Positions 36,343 to 44,514 of a DNA stretch of 64,000 nucleotides are shown here, in pieces. Both the position numbers and the translations under genes were made by a program. This DNA comes from Saccharicrinis sp965230625 (lineage in GTDB: Bacteria > Bacteroidota > Bacteroidia > Bacteroidales > Marinilabiliaceae). The notes below the pieces were generated by a model that ran no database searches, was not told the origin of the DNA, and worked only from the letters and a program-made list of their open reading frames with translations. The DNA lies in NCBI GenBank assembly GCA_965230625.1, contig CBDDLL010000001.1, positions 1,860,001-1,924,000 of the forward strand, in the 5' to 3' direction. How positions within the stretch are numbered: the stretch's first letter is position 1; every line of letters starts with the position of its first letter.

Positions 36343-37575
36343 ATGAAAATATTTTTGAAAAAACAAGGAATTTACAATGGGCTTATATTATTGATGGGCT
36401 TTATTTTTATGATTTCGTGCGAAAGCGAAGAAACTAAACAGGAAATTCCGAAGGTAACATCAATCAATATAGTGACCAACTATGATGAGTTGAATGTAAA
36501 TGATGAAGTGACTTTGCAAGCAGAAGTCTTAGATCAATTTGGGAAAGCAATGGATAAGTCTGTTAACTGGTCTGTAACAGAAAAAGGAGAATTAACTGTT
36601 AATTTCTCACTTTCTACCAAATTAAAAGCTTTAAGTGAAGGAACAATTGAGGTTACTGCAGAATTAGATGGAGTTTCAAGGGTAAAAACCATTGAAGTAA
36701 TTCCGGGAGAAGCTTCTATTTATGATTACCTAATTCCATCTCAACTGGAAAATCCTAAAATCGTATTCACATGGTTGGTGTTAATATATGAAAAAGTTGA
36801 TATTCCTGCGAATACAGAAAGAGGTCACCCTAGAATACAATGCTCAATGTCGCAAAATGAAGTAAAAGATCTAGTTGAATTCATGAAAGGTTTTGAAGCC
36901 TTTACTGCAGAATATACTGGTGGAGAAATAGGCTTTAATTTTGCTGTTGTTACACTTGATGATCGTTTCCCTTTATCTGATTTATACTGGGATAATAACC
37001 GAAAAAGTTACGAGTGGATAGAAAGTAACGATTTAACCAGAGAAATGGATACCTATATTGGAAATCAGACGGGGTGGTTCGATAATATCCATGTATTCTT
37101 TAAAATGGATGGAGACTATAAACCTCATGCAATGTATGGTGGTGGGGGTTACATGAGAGACAATATTACACGTTCACAATATACCTTAATGGGATTGGGC
37201 AAAAATGATTGGCATGTTGGTACCTGGCATGAATCTATTCACGGCTTAGAACTGCAATATTGGGGTGATGGTAAAAGAAGTGGCTCCTGTAAAAGAGGTG
37301 CAGCTCCGGATGGAACTGACATAGAATTACATGGTCAGCCTGCATTTGGGTATATGGGAAATGATGATAATGGAGGTTCTAAAACTCAAAATTATTTTCA
37401 ATGGATGGCTGACTTGACTACCGGCAATATACGCAATTTGAATTCAGTAGGATGGCAAAACTATAGTTCTGCACCTAATACTAATTTAGGATTTGGAAGA
37501 AATGGTATGTATAACTGGGGGCCAGTTCGTAACGAATATGAATTTAAACCAGGAGGGCCTTTCCCTCAAGATTAA
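36343..37575 (+). CDS. Predicted zincin metallopeptidase lipoprotein with Ig-like domain (paralogue B)
   Basis: Tandem paralogue of the preceding gene. An in-frame GTG at 36301 would add 14 residues, but the ATG at 36343 places a good lipoprotein signal (ending MISC) at the N-terminus and gives exactly 410 residues, the length of paralogue A. The zinc motif is H296-E-S-I-H300 in GTWHESIHGLE, at the same residue positions. The Ig-like N-terminus, the LHGQPAFGY block and the C-terminal FKPGGPFPQD are shared almost word for word. Differences cluster around residues 170-290, suggesting altered substrate recognition. Confidence 0.65.
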   Translation: MKIFLKKQGIYNGLILLMGFIFMISCESEETKQEIPKVTSINIVTNYDELNVNDEVTLQAEVLDQFGKAMDKSVNWSVTEKGELTVNFSLSTKLKALSEGTIEVTAELDGVSRVKTIEVIPGEASIYDYLIPSQLENPKIVFTWLVLIYEKVDIPANTERGHPRIQCSMSQNEVKDLVEFMKGFEAFTAEYTGGEIGFNFAVVTLDDRFPLSDLYWDNNRKSYEWIESNDLTREMDTYIGNQTGWFDNIHVFFKMDGDYKPHAMYGGGGYMRDNITRSQYTLMGLGKNDWHVGTWHESIHGLELQYWGDGKRSGSCKRGAAPDGTDIELHGQPAFGYMGNDDNGGSKTQNYFQWMADLTTGNIRNLNSVGWQNYSSAPNTNLGFGRNGMYNWGPVRNEYEFKPGGPFPQD

Positions 37576-37791
37576 AGTAGAGTTATTATAGTTGAAAATA
37601 AAATATAAATAATTCTATTCTTCTATTATCTGGTTATTGCATATAAGTGTTATGCTTGAGTCTTATAGTGATTTGGAAAAACAATAGATAAGCTACACAA
37701 ATCAAGTAAAACTTGCTTACCATTAGTTTGTATTAATACGAGCTTTGGTAGGTAGGGTTTATGATTATGTCTAACAATTAAAAATCTAATT

Positions 37792-39804
37792 ATGAAAAAA
37801 ACAACACAAGTTTTTTGTTTGATTATCGTGTTTTTCTTTCTTACCCCACTAAAGCATTTAAATGCCCAGGTCAACAAATCGGTAAGGGTAGTTTGGTTAA
37901 AACCCACAGATGTAAGCTATAGTCAGGAAATTGTAGACTCAATAACTTCCGCAGCTGAATCGGTTAGGAAGTGGTGGGCTCAACATAATGATGGATTGAC
38001 CTTCACATTAAATAATCCGGTTGTGGAAGTAATTAATGGAGACCATAATGCAGACTGGTACGTTAATACACCTGCAGGACCATGGGGATCGGACTGGTAT
38101 TGGTGGTCTAATGCCAGACAAGAAGTGAGAGATAAGCTTGGAACCCAGGATCAATGGGATCCTAATTACCGGATATTTATATATGTAAGTTGTACTAAAC
38201 CCCCTAATGGAAGTGGTGCTGCTAATTATGGTTATGCGGTTGTTGATAACCAGGATATAAATGGCTTACTGGGGCAATCTCATGAACCGGTACCTAGATG
38301 GCACGGGGGATTTGCTCATGAGCTGGGGCATTGTTTTGATTTACCTGATCATACAACCGCTCCCAGTGTAATGTCGGCTAGTTTATATAATTATCCAAAT
38401 TGTACATTTATTGATTCAGATAAAAATACATTAGCCACCAGTTCTAGGTGTACAGGATTTTTTGAAGGTTTACAAGGAGGTAGCGATGGTCCTGTAAGGA
38501 TATTTCAAAACTGTGACTATAGTGGATACATGACTGGTTTTGAGGCCGGAAATTATAATATGAGTTGGATAGAATCCAGGGGGCTCACAAATGATGATGC
38601 TTCATCTATAACTCTTCAATCAGGATACCAGGTAACTGTTTATCAGCACGATAATTTTACAGGTTATTCTAATACTTTTACATCAGATGCAAGTTGTTTA
38701 ATCAATTTTACTAATAACCGTGGCGATGGATCAAATTGGAACGATGACATCACATCAATTAGAGTTGATAAGACAAACCCTGGTGTTGTGCAATTATATG
38801 CAGATGAGAATCATTTAGGAAGAAAATTTGGATTGGAGGTAGGAAGCTACACTATGGAAGATCTCAATAATTTGGGAATTGGAAACGATCAAATATCATC
38901 CATAGAGGTGTCTTCAGGTTATAAAGTAACAGTTTATCAGCATAATAATTACCAAGGATATTCTTGGGAATGTACTTCGAGTGTAACTACCCTAAACAAT
39001 ACAAATGGAAGAAGTGACGGGACATCTTGGAATAATGATATCTCATCGTTGGAAGTTTCATCTAATACTTCTTCAGGTAACAATATCGATTTTAATTCAG
39101 TGTCTATAGTTTCTTTTTCAAATCAAGATAGCGATGGGACTTATAGTATTCAAGATGGAGGAAGCACCTTATTGCTCGAAAACAACACTTGGAAACGCAC
39201 TCAAAATACCTACAATGTAAGCAGTAGTACTGTGCTGGAGTTCGAATTTATGAGTAATAACCAAGGAGAGATTCATGGTATTGGTTTGGATGAAGATAAT
39301 AGTTTGTCTAGTAACCGAATTTTTAGATTATACGGATCTCAACCATATGGTATTAATGATTATAATAATTATAGTTCTTCAGGGAGCTATGTTTCTTATC
39401 AAATACCTGTAGGTAATCATTATACTGGTTCTAACATGTATCTAGTTTTTGCCAATGATCACGACAATGGTTCTGGTAATAATTCATATTTCAGGAATGT
39501 TAGGTTAGTTGAATCAGGTTCTTTAAGAGCTATATCAATTAATAATTCAGAATCTGAGCAAGAAACTTTAGATGACATTAAAGTTTATCCTAACCCGGTT
39601 GAAGATGTAATGATAATTGATTCTAACCTTGAAGAAGATGCAACTGTTGAGGTATTTAGTGTTAGCGGCAGAATGGTGTATAAATCAGGCTTTAAGACTA
39701 AATTAGAAATAAATAAAAACGAAATTGGAAGTGCCGGATTGTACTTTGTTAAAGTATACAGTGGTATAAAATTATTAAAAATTGATAAGGTTTTTGTGAA
39801 ATAA
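37792..39804 (+). CDS. Secreted metallopeptidase with beta/gamma-crystallin repeats and T9SS sorting domain
   Basis: A 670-residue secreted protein with a Sec signal peptide ending near NAQ. The catalytic region (about 30-225) contains H176-E-L-G-H180 followed by Asp186 and His187 as possible third ligands, a zincin arrangement. Two or three beta/gamma-crystallin-type repeats come next (GYQVTVYQHDNFTGYS and GYKVTVYQHNNYQGYS), with further motifs of the form LGRKFGLEVGSY. A beta-rich module follows (about 440-590). The last 75 residues are a type IX secretion C-terminal domain with KVYPNPVED and GLYFVKV. It should therefore be exported to or beyond the cell surface. Substrate is unknown; glycoprotein cleavage is inferred from context. 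Confidence 0.8.
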   Translation: MKKTTQVFCLIIVFFFLTPLKHLNAQVNKSVRVVWLKPTDVSYSQEIVDSITSAAESVRKWWAQHNDGLTFTLNNPVVEVINGDHNADWYVNTPAGPWGSDWYWWSNARQEVRDKLGTQDQWDPNYRIFIYVSCTKPPNGSGAANYGYAVVDNQDINGLLGQSHEPVPRWHGGFAHELGHCFDLPDHTTAPSVMSASLYNYPNCTFIDSDKNTLATSSRCTGFFEGLQGGSDGPVRIFQNCDYSGYMTGFEAGNYNMSWIESRGLTNDDASSITLQSGYQVTVYQHDNFTGYSNTFTSDASCLINFTNNRGDGSNWNDDITSIRVDKTNPGVVQLYADENHLGRKFGLEVGSYTMEDLNNLGIGNDQISSIEVSSGYKVTVYQHNNYQGYSWECTSSVTTLNNTNGRSDGTSWNNDISSLEVSSNTSSGNNIDFNSVSIVSFSNQDSDGTYSIQDGGSTLLLENNTWKRTQNTYNVSSSTVLEFEFMSNNQGEIHGIGLDEDNSLSSNRIFRLYGSQPYGINDYNNYSSSGSYVSYQIPVGNHYTGSNMYLVFANDHDNGSGNNSYFRNVRLVESGSLRAISINNSESEQETLDDIKVYPNPVEDVMIIDSNLEEDATVEVFSVSGRMVYKSGFKTKLEINKNEIGSAGLYFVKVYSGIKLLKIDKVFVK

Positions 39805-39843
39805 AGCAAGCACTCATCAGTGCTAAATTAAATTTTAAGTGAG

Positions 39844-39875
39844 CTGTTTCGGGGAATGATTTTTCTCCGAAACAG
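39844..39875 (+). terminator. Strong hairpin downstream of the T9SS metallopeptidase
   Basis: A 13-bp stem pairs CTGTTTCGGGGAA with TTCTCCGAAACAG (one G-T pair) around the 6-base loop TGATTT. It starts 39 bases after the stop codon. A T-run is lacking, so it may act as an mRNA-end hairpin rather than a full terminator. Confidence 0.55.
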
Positions 39876-39913
39876 TTACAAAACAAATAGCAAAAAAGTG
39901 TCAAACAATATTA

Positions 39914-40073
39914 GAAACTGTTTAAATTTTGTTTTTGTGAGTTATTTTGAGAGAATTAAGTTCTCAGATGAGACAAAATTGATGCGAATAGCATCGCTAT
40001 TTAAAGAAATTTTGCAGAAATATGAGGGCTTAAGTCGCCAAAATAAACCGAAGGATAAAACTTAAACAGTTTC
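39914..40073. mobile_element. 160-bp MITE with inverted termini and TTA target duplication
   Basis: The ends are inverted repeats: GAAACTGTTTAAATTTT on the left and the complement of GAAACTGTTTAAGTTTT on the right (16 of 17 identical). Both are flanked by TTA (39911-39913 and 40074-40076), which looks like a 3-bp target duplication. No transposase is encoded. The interior contains small palindromes such as GATGCGAATAGCATC. The size, termini and duplication fit a miniature element mobilised by an IS5-like transposase, the family being a guess. Confidence 0.7.
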
Positions 40074-40122
40074 TTAGCTATAGAGATATATCAGCGTACA
40101 GTTTTCTAATAATTGATAAAAG

Positions 40123-41148
40123 ATGAATTTTAATAAAATAGCATTCTTAGTTTTAATTTTAGTAGGCTTTCAAACCAGCCATATTTTTTCTCAAGATAAG
40201 GAAACTTGGGAGTTTAAAGTATTAATTGGTGTTGAATCGAGAACTGCCAAAGAATATGGTGATGTAAACGCATTAAAAGAGATTATGAAAACTGTTTTTG
40301 ATACAGTAAATCATAGGTTTAATGCACCAGGGGTGTTTAAAGGCCAGTTTAAGTTTATTCCTGACTCGGTATATATTTTTACTGCTAATAACAAAAAAGC
40401 TCGGGAAAGGTGCTTCAAACCTCACCCCAATCATCTAATACATATAGTAGTGAATGGCTACGATACTGGGGGTGGGTACTATGGAACACCTCACAGGGCT
40501 ATTTATCATGCCTGGGGAATGGAGCAGGATGGGGGGCCGTTTGCCACAAAAGCGGTTGATGGTATTGCCCATGAATTTGGACATGCTAGAGGCGCAATGG
40601 ATATTTATGCTTGTAAAGTTAGCAAGGATAAGAATCCGGTGAATCATGAAGAGTTTAAAGGGCCTGAAAGTGTTATGAACATTTGTTATGGTGCAACTCA
40701 ATGGGACGATCATAGCATTGCCATTATCAATCAAAGTGCAGATTCAGCTAATCCTCCTCAGCTAAAAGATTTATTCCCAAAACACATTAGGGTTTTAGCA
40801 ACTGATATTAAAGGTAAAAGTATTGATGGTTGCCAAATAAAGTTTTACCCAGTCAAATGGTATTCCTACTCAGTTATACCTGAGCCTATTCTAGTTGAAA
40901 CCTTAAACTCCAAAGGTGAATTCTTCTTTGATTTAGAAAAGAATAATCCAATGATTATTGATTACAATACACCGTTTGATGAAGGTGGTAGTAACAATAT
41001 GTACTTCAATATGCTTGTAGAGTTAGAATATAACAAGGAACTTTATTATAAGTGGATGCCCATTTATGAAATTCAGAATGCAAAGATTAAAAATCACTCT
41101 GAAGAATTTACGTTAAGCTTTGTATTATCTGAAAGCGAAAAGAATTAA
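40123..41148 (+). CDS. Secreted predicted zincin metallopeptidase
   Basis: A 341-residue exported protein with a Sec signal peptide (about 1-24, cleavage after IFS). The zinc-binding motif H150-E-F-G-H154 in GIAHEFGHARG is preceded by a beta strand and followed by PESVMNICYG, a layout like M6/M66-type or other zincins. The C-terminal 120 residues look like a beta-sandwich accessory domain. It is the fourth HExxH protein in the locus and shares no evident similarity with the other three outside the motif. A peptidase role on the glycoprotein backbone is inferred. No T9SS sorting domain is present. Confidence 0.7.
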   Translation: MNFNKIAFLVLILVGFQTSHIFSQDKETWEFKVLIGVESRTAKEYGDVNALKEIMKTVFDTVNHRFNAPGVFKGQFKFIPDSVYIFTANNKKARERCFKPHPNHLIHIVVNGYDTGGGYYGTPHRAIYHAWGMEQDGGPFATKAVDGIAHEFGHARGAMDIYACKVSKDKNPVNHEEFKGPESVMNICYGATQWDDHSIAIINQSADSANPPQLKDLFPKHIRVLATDIKGKSIDGCQIKFYPVKWYSYSVIPEPILVETLNSKGEFFFDLEKNNPMIIDYNTPFDEGGSNNMYFNMLVELEYNKELYYKWMPIYEIQNAKIKNHSEEFTLSFVLSESEKN

Positions 41149-41169
41149 TAGAGAAAGGATAAAACGAGT

Positions 41170-41183
41170 CTGCCTTAAGGCAG
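41170..41183. repeat. Perfect 14-base palindrome before the GH97 gene
   Basis: CTGCCTTAAGGCAG is a perfect inverted repeat in the short gap between the metallopeptidase and GH97 genes. It may form a small mRNA hairpin; no T-run follows. Confidence 0.5.
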
Positions 41184-41211
41184 TGATATAATACATGAAA
41201 GATAAATTAAT

Positions 41212-43149
41212 ATGTTTATGAAATACTTGTTGGTAATTATTACCTTGATGTTCAGTTGCATTCATGCAAAATCAAACGAGATTATTACGTCTCCTAATCA
41301 AAAGATTAAGCTCATTATATCTACAGGAGAAAAACTAAAATTTTCAGTAGAAATAAATGATACTGAATTAATAAAAAATGCTACGCTGGATTTGTTGTTC
41401 GACCAAAAAAGAATTTACACCAATCCTAATCCCAAAATAAAACTTAAAAATATTGAGGATTCAACATCAATATTTCCAGCCTACAAAAACAATAAAGCAG
41501 TTAATAATTATACAGAAGGTATAATAGACTATGGCTCCAAGGGTAGAGTTGAGTTTAGGGTGTATAATGATGGAGTTGCCTATCGTTATGTAACCAACAT
41601 AAAAAGAGAAGTAAAAGTAAACGAAAAGCTTGAACTAACATTTTCTGATGATTACAATAGTTGGGCTTCTTTATACAAAACCTATCAAGGCTGTTATCAG
41701 GAGGAGTATACTCAGGTAACCATTTCGCAATTTCCCGATAGTATGTATTCATATCTTCCTTACCTCTTAGGTGATAAGAATGGTAATAAAATATTTATTT
41801 CAGAAGCCGATCATTACGATTTTCCTCATATGTTTTTGCAAAAGGGGGAGGGAAAGAATCAGTTAAGGGCAACTTTCCCTCCTTATCCTATTGAAACCGA
41901 ATTATATGGCGATAGAAGAAGTAGAATTACCAAAGAGGCTGAATATGTTGCCAAAACCAGAGGTAACAGAAGTTTTCCGTGGCGAGTTTTCCTATTAACC
42001 GAAAACGACGGACAATTAATTGAGTCAGATCTTATCTATTGCTTGTCTAGAGAAAATAAAGAAAAGGATAACTCATGGGTAAAACCGGGTAGAGTAGCTT
42101 GGGACTGGTGGAATGCATCCAATCTTTACGGTGTTGATTTTGAATCAGGACTAAACACTAAAACATGGAAATATTACATTGATTTTGCTGCAAAAAATGG
42201 ACTGGAATACATCATCCTGGATGAAGGATGGTCTGTTTCAACTACCGACTTAACCAAACCAAATCCGGAGACCGATCTGCAATACTTAATTGATTATGGA
42301 AAAGAAAAAGGAGTGGGGATCATTCTTTGGGCAACCTGGCGCGCTCTAAATACACAATGGGAAGTATTAGACAAATTTGTTGAGTGGGGAGCTGTTGGAG
42401 TAAAGGTTGATTTTATGGATAGAGCCGATCAATGGATGGTTAACTTTTACGAAAAGGCTGCGAAGGAAACCTACAAACGCAAGTTATTGATAGACTTTCA
42501 TGGAGCATTTAAACCAACAGGTTTACGTCGCTCATATCCTAATATAGTTTCTTATGAGGGAGTAGGAGGTTTAGAAGAAAGCAAATGGAGTAAACAAAAT
42601 ACAGTAGAATTTAATTTAGAGTTACCATTTATTAGAATGGTTTGCGGACCAATGGATTATACACCTGGTGCAATGCGCAATTTTCATTCAGAAGAATTTA
42701 AATGGAATTTCAACCGCCCTTCGAGCCAGGGTACTAGATGTCACCAAATTTCCTTATTTGTTGTGTATGAAAGTGGCATACAAATGTTTGCCGACAGCCC
42801 TTCTAATTACGAAAGGGAACAGGAAACAACCAATTTCTTAACGCAAATTCCAAACACATGGGATGAAACAAAAGTACTTGAAGCAAAAGTTGGAGAGTAT
42901 TTGGTTCTTGCCCGTCGAAAAGGTGAAAAATGGTTTTTAGCTGGCTTGACAAATCATGAGAGTAGAGAATTTGATATTGATTTGTCGTTTTTAGATAAAG
43001 CCGAATACAAAGCACAAATTATGCAAGATGGTATTAACTCCGATAAGTTTGCTGAGGATTACAAAATATTCAATCAAATAGTTAATAAAGAAGATAAGTT
43101 AAAATTAAGAATGAATAAGGAAGGTGGTTTTGTAGCCATTTTAAACTAA
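41212..43149 (+). CDS. GH97 family alpha-glycosidase (retaining-type, alpha-galactosidase-like)
   Basis: A 645-residue secreted enzyme with a Sec signal peptide; a second ATG at 41218 is equally good as the start. The N-terminal beta-sandwich, catalytic barrel and C-terminal sandwich of GH97 can be followed, with GRVAWDWWNASN and YIILDEGWS in the barrel. GH97 contains inverting alpha-glucosidases such as SusB and retaining alpha-galactosidases. The motif VKVDFMDRADQ puts an Asp (near residue 400) where retaining members have their nucleophile. I therefore favour alpha-galactosidase activity; the exact linkage is unknown. It opens a run of four glycosidase genes. Confidence 0.85.
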   Translation: MFMKYLLVIITLMFSCIHAKSNEIITSPNQKIKLIISTGEKLKFSVEINDTELIKNATLDLLFDQKRIYTNPNPKIKLKNIEDSTSIFPAYKNNKAVNNYTEGIIDYGSKGRVEFRVYNDGVAYRYVTNIKREVKVNEKLELTFSDDYNSWASLYKTYQGCYQEEYTQVTISQFPDSMYSYLPYLLGDKNGNKIFISEADHYDFPHMFLQKGEGKNQLRATFPPYPIETELYGDRRSRITKEAEYVAKTRGNRSFPWRVFLLTENDGQLIESDLIYCLSRENKEKDNSWVKPGRVAWDWWNASNLYGVDFESGLNTKTWKYYIDFAAKNGLEYIILDEGWSVSTTDLTKPNPETDLQYLIDYGKEKGVGIILWATWRALNTQWEVLDKFVEWGAVGVKVDFMDRADQWMVNFYEKAAKETYKRKLLIDFHGAFKPTGLRRSYPNIVSYEGVGGLEESKWSKQNTVEFNLELPFIRMVCGPMDYTPGAMRNFHSEEFKWNFNRPSSQGTRCHQISLFVVYESGIQMFADSPSNYEREQETTNFLTQIPNTWDETKVLEAKVGEYLVLARRKGEKWFLAGLTNHESREFDIDLSFLDKAEYKAQIMQDGINSDKFAEDYKIFNQIVNKEDKLKLRMNKEGGFVAILN

Positions 43150-43169
43150 TATTTAGAGAGCGAAAAATT

Positions 43170-44486
43170 ATGAAAAATCTAGGTATAATTATTTTAATCG
43201 TTTTGTTTTCGTCATGCAATAGTGTAGAGAAAAATGAAAGCAAAGATGTTAATCAAAATGTTCAAACAGAAATTGATATGGCTAAATTGGAGCAAACCTA
43301 TAACGAGCTTTCAAAACAATACGACCGTTTAAGGCCTCAGGTTATCAAACAACCCGAAGGATATTTAAAGTATCCATATTTAATTCCTGCCGGATTTTAC
43401 AGTCAGCTTTGGGATTGGGATGCTTTCTTTATGGCCAACCATTTTATTAGTAAAGGACAACCTGAGTTCATGAAATACTGGGCTTTAACTTATATGGAGA
43501 ATATTGATGAAGAAGGCTATGTTTCAGGAGGGATGACCACCAAAGGACAAAGAAAGATTTTTGGAAAGTTTGCTATGAAGCCATTCCTTTCTCAGGGAAT
43601 TTACCATTATTCTGAGGCAGTAAGTGATTACTCATGGATTGAACCTTATTATGATAGAATCTCTAAAATATTAGAATATCGTGAAAAAACACAATTCAAC
43701 GAGGAGTTCGGATTGTATTATTGGGAAATTGCCATGCAAAGTGGTGCCGACAATAATCCAGCGATGAACTACTTTAAAGAAGACTCACGTTCATTTGTAT
43801 GTGCTGATGCCAGTGCTTTTCAGTATGGTGAATTATTGGCTCAATCGGTCATAGCTAAAAAGTTAGGTAAAACAGAAGATGCCGCTCAATTTAAAAAAGC
43901 TGCTGAAACATTAAAGGCAAATATCAATAAACACCTTTGGAATGAGGAAGATAAAGTTTACTACAACGTTGATATTGATAGCAAAAAACAATACAAAAGA
44001 ATAAGTTACTCAAGCTTTATTCCTTTAATGTATAACATTGCATCAAAAGAACATGGTAAAAAAACTATTGAAGCTCATTTGACAAATCCTGACTGCATGA
44101 AGGCTAAATATGGTTTTAGATCTCTTTCCGCAATGGATGTTGATTATAATAACAAGAATGTTATCATTCCATTCTCCAACTGGCAAGGACCAGTTTGGCC
44201 AATAGCCAACTATATTTTCTCTATAGGTTTAAAAAACTATGGTTACGAAAAAGAAGTAGCCTGGTTAGCTCAAGCATTGGGGGAATTATTGGTAAATGAT
44301 ATTAAGGAATGGGGAATTATGCACGAAAACTACCATGCAGATACTGGTGCTCCATTAGCTCCATCGGCGGATCATGTGGATGAAAATGGCAAGTTTGTTG
44401 GGTTTATCAGTTGGAACCTTTGTATTCAGAATATTATGGAAGGGGTATTGGATGATAAATGGATGTTACTACAGATAAAAGAATAA
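43170..44486 (+). CDS. GH63/GH37-like (alpha/alpha)6-barrel glycosidase, lipoprotein
   Basis: A 438-residue lipoprotein (lipobox FSSC) with the toroid fold shared by trehalases (GH37), GH63 glucosidases and mannosyl/glucosylglycerate hydrolases. Supporting motifs are YSQLWDWDAFFMA near the start, SNWQGPVWPIANY in the later half and HENYHADTGAP, followed by FISWNLCIQNI. These are typical of GH63-type active sites. Known activities remove alpha-linked glucose, often alpha-1,2 or alpha-1,1. Which one applies cannot be told from sequence alone. It lies 20 bases after the GH97 gene. Confidence 0.75.
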   Translation: MKNLGIIILIVLFSSCNSVEKNESKDVNQNVQTEIDMAKLEQTYNELSKQYDRLRPQVIKQPEGYLKYPYLIPAGFYSQLWDWDAFFMANHFISKGQPEFMKYWALTYMENIDEEGYVSGGMTTKGQRKIFGKFAMKPFLSQGIYHYSEAVSDYSWIEPYYDRISKILEYREKTQFNEEFGLYYWEIAMQSGADNNPAMNYFKEDSRSFVCADASAFQYGELLAQSVIAKKLGKTEDAAQFKKAAETLKANINKHLWNEEDKVYYNVDIDSKKQYKRISYSSFIPLMYNIASKEHGKKTIEAHLTNPDCMKAKYGFRSLSAMDVDYNNKNVIIPFSNWQGPVWPIANYIFSIGLKNYGYEKEVAWLAQALGELLVNDIKEWGIMHENYHADTGAPLAPSADHVDENGKFVGFISWNLCIQNIMEGVLDDKWMLLQIKE

Positions 44487-44514
44487 CCTCTTTGTTAAAG
44501 ATAAAGATATCACA

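Larger units (their letters stand above)
39805..40122. other. 318-base intergenic region with hairpin and MITE
   Basis: The gap between two metallopeptidase genes holds the 39844-39875 hairpin and the MITE, then about 45 bases of AT-rich DNA before the next ATG. A 69-codon open frame across it coincides with the MITE and is not counted as a gene. Confidence 0.7.

Noticed and set aside
39856..40065. 69-codon open frame on the plus strand
   Set aside because: It lies across the hairpin and the MITE and ends within the right inverted terminus; the sequence is explained by the repeat.
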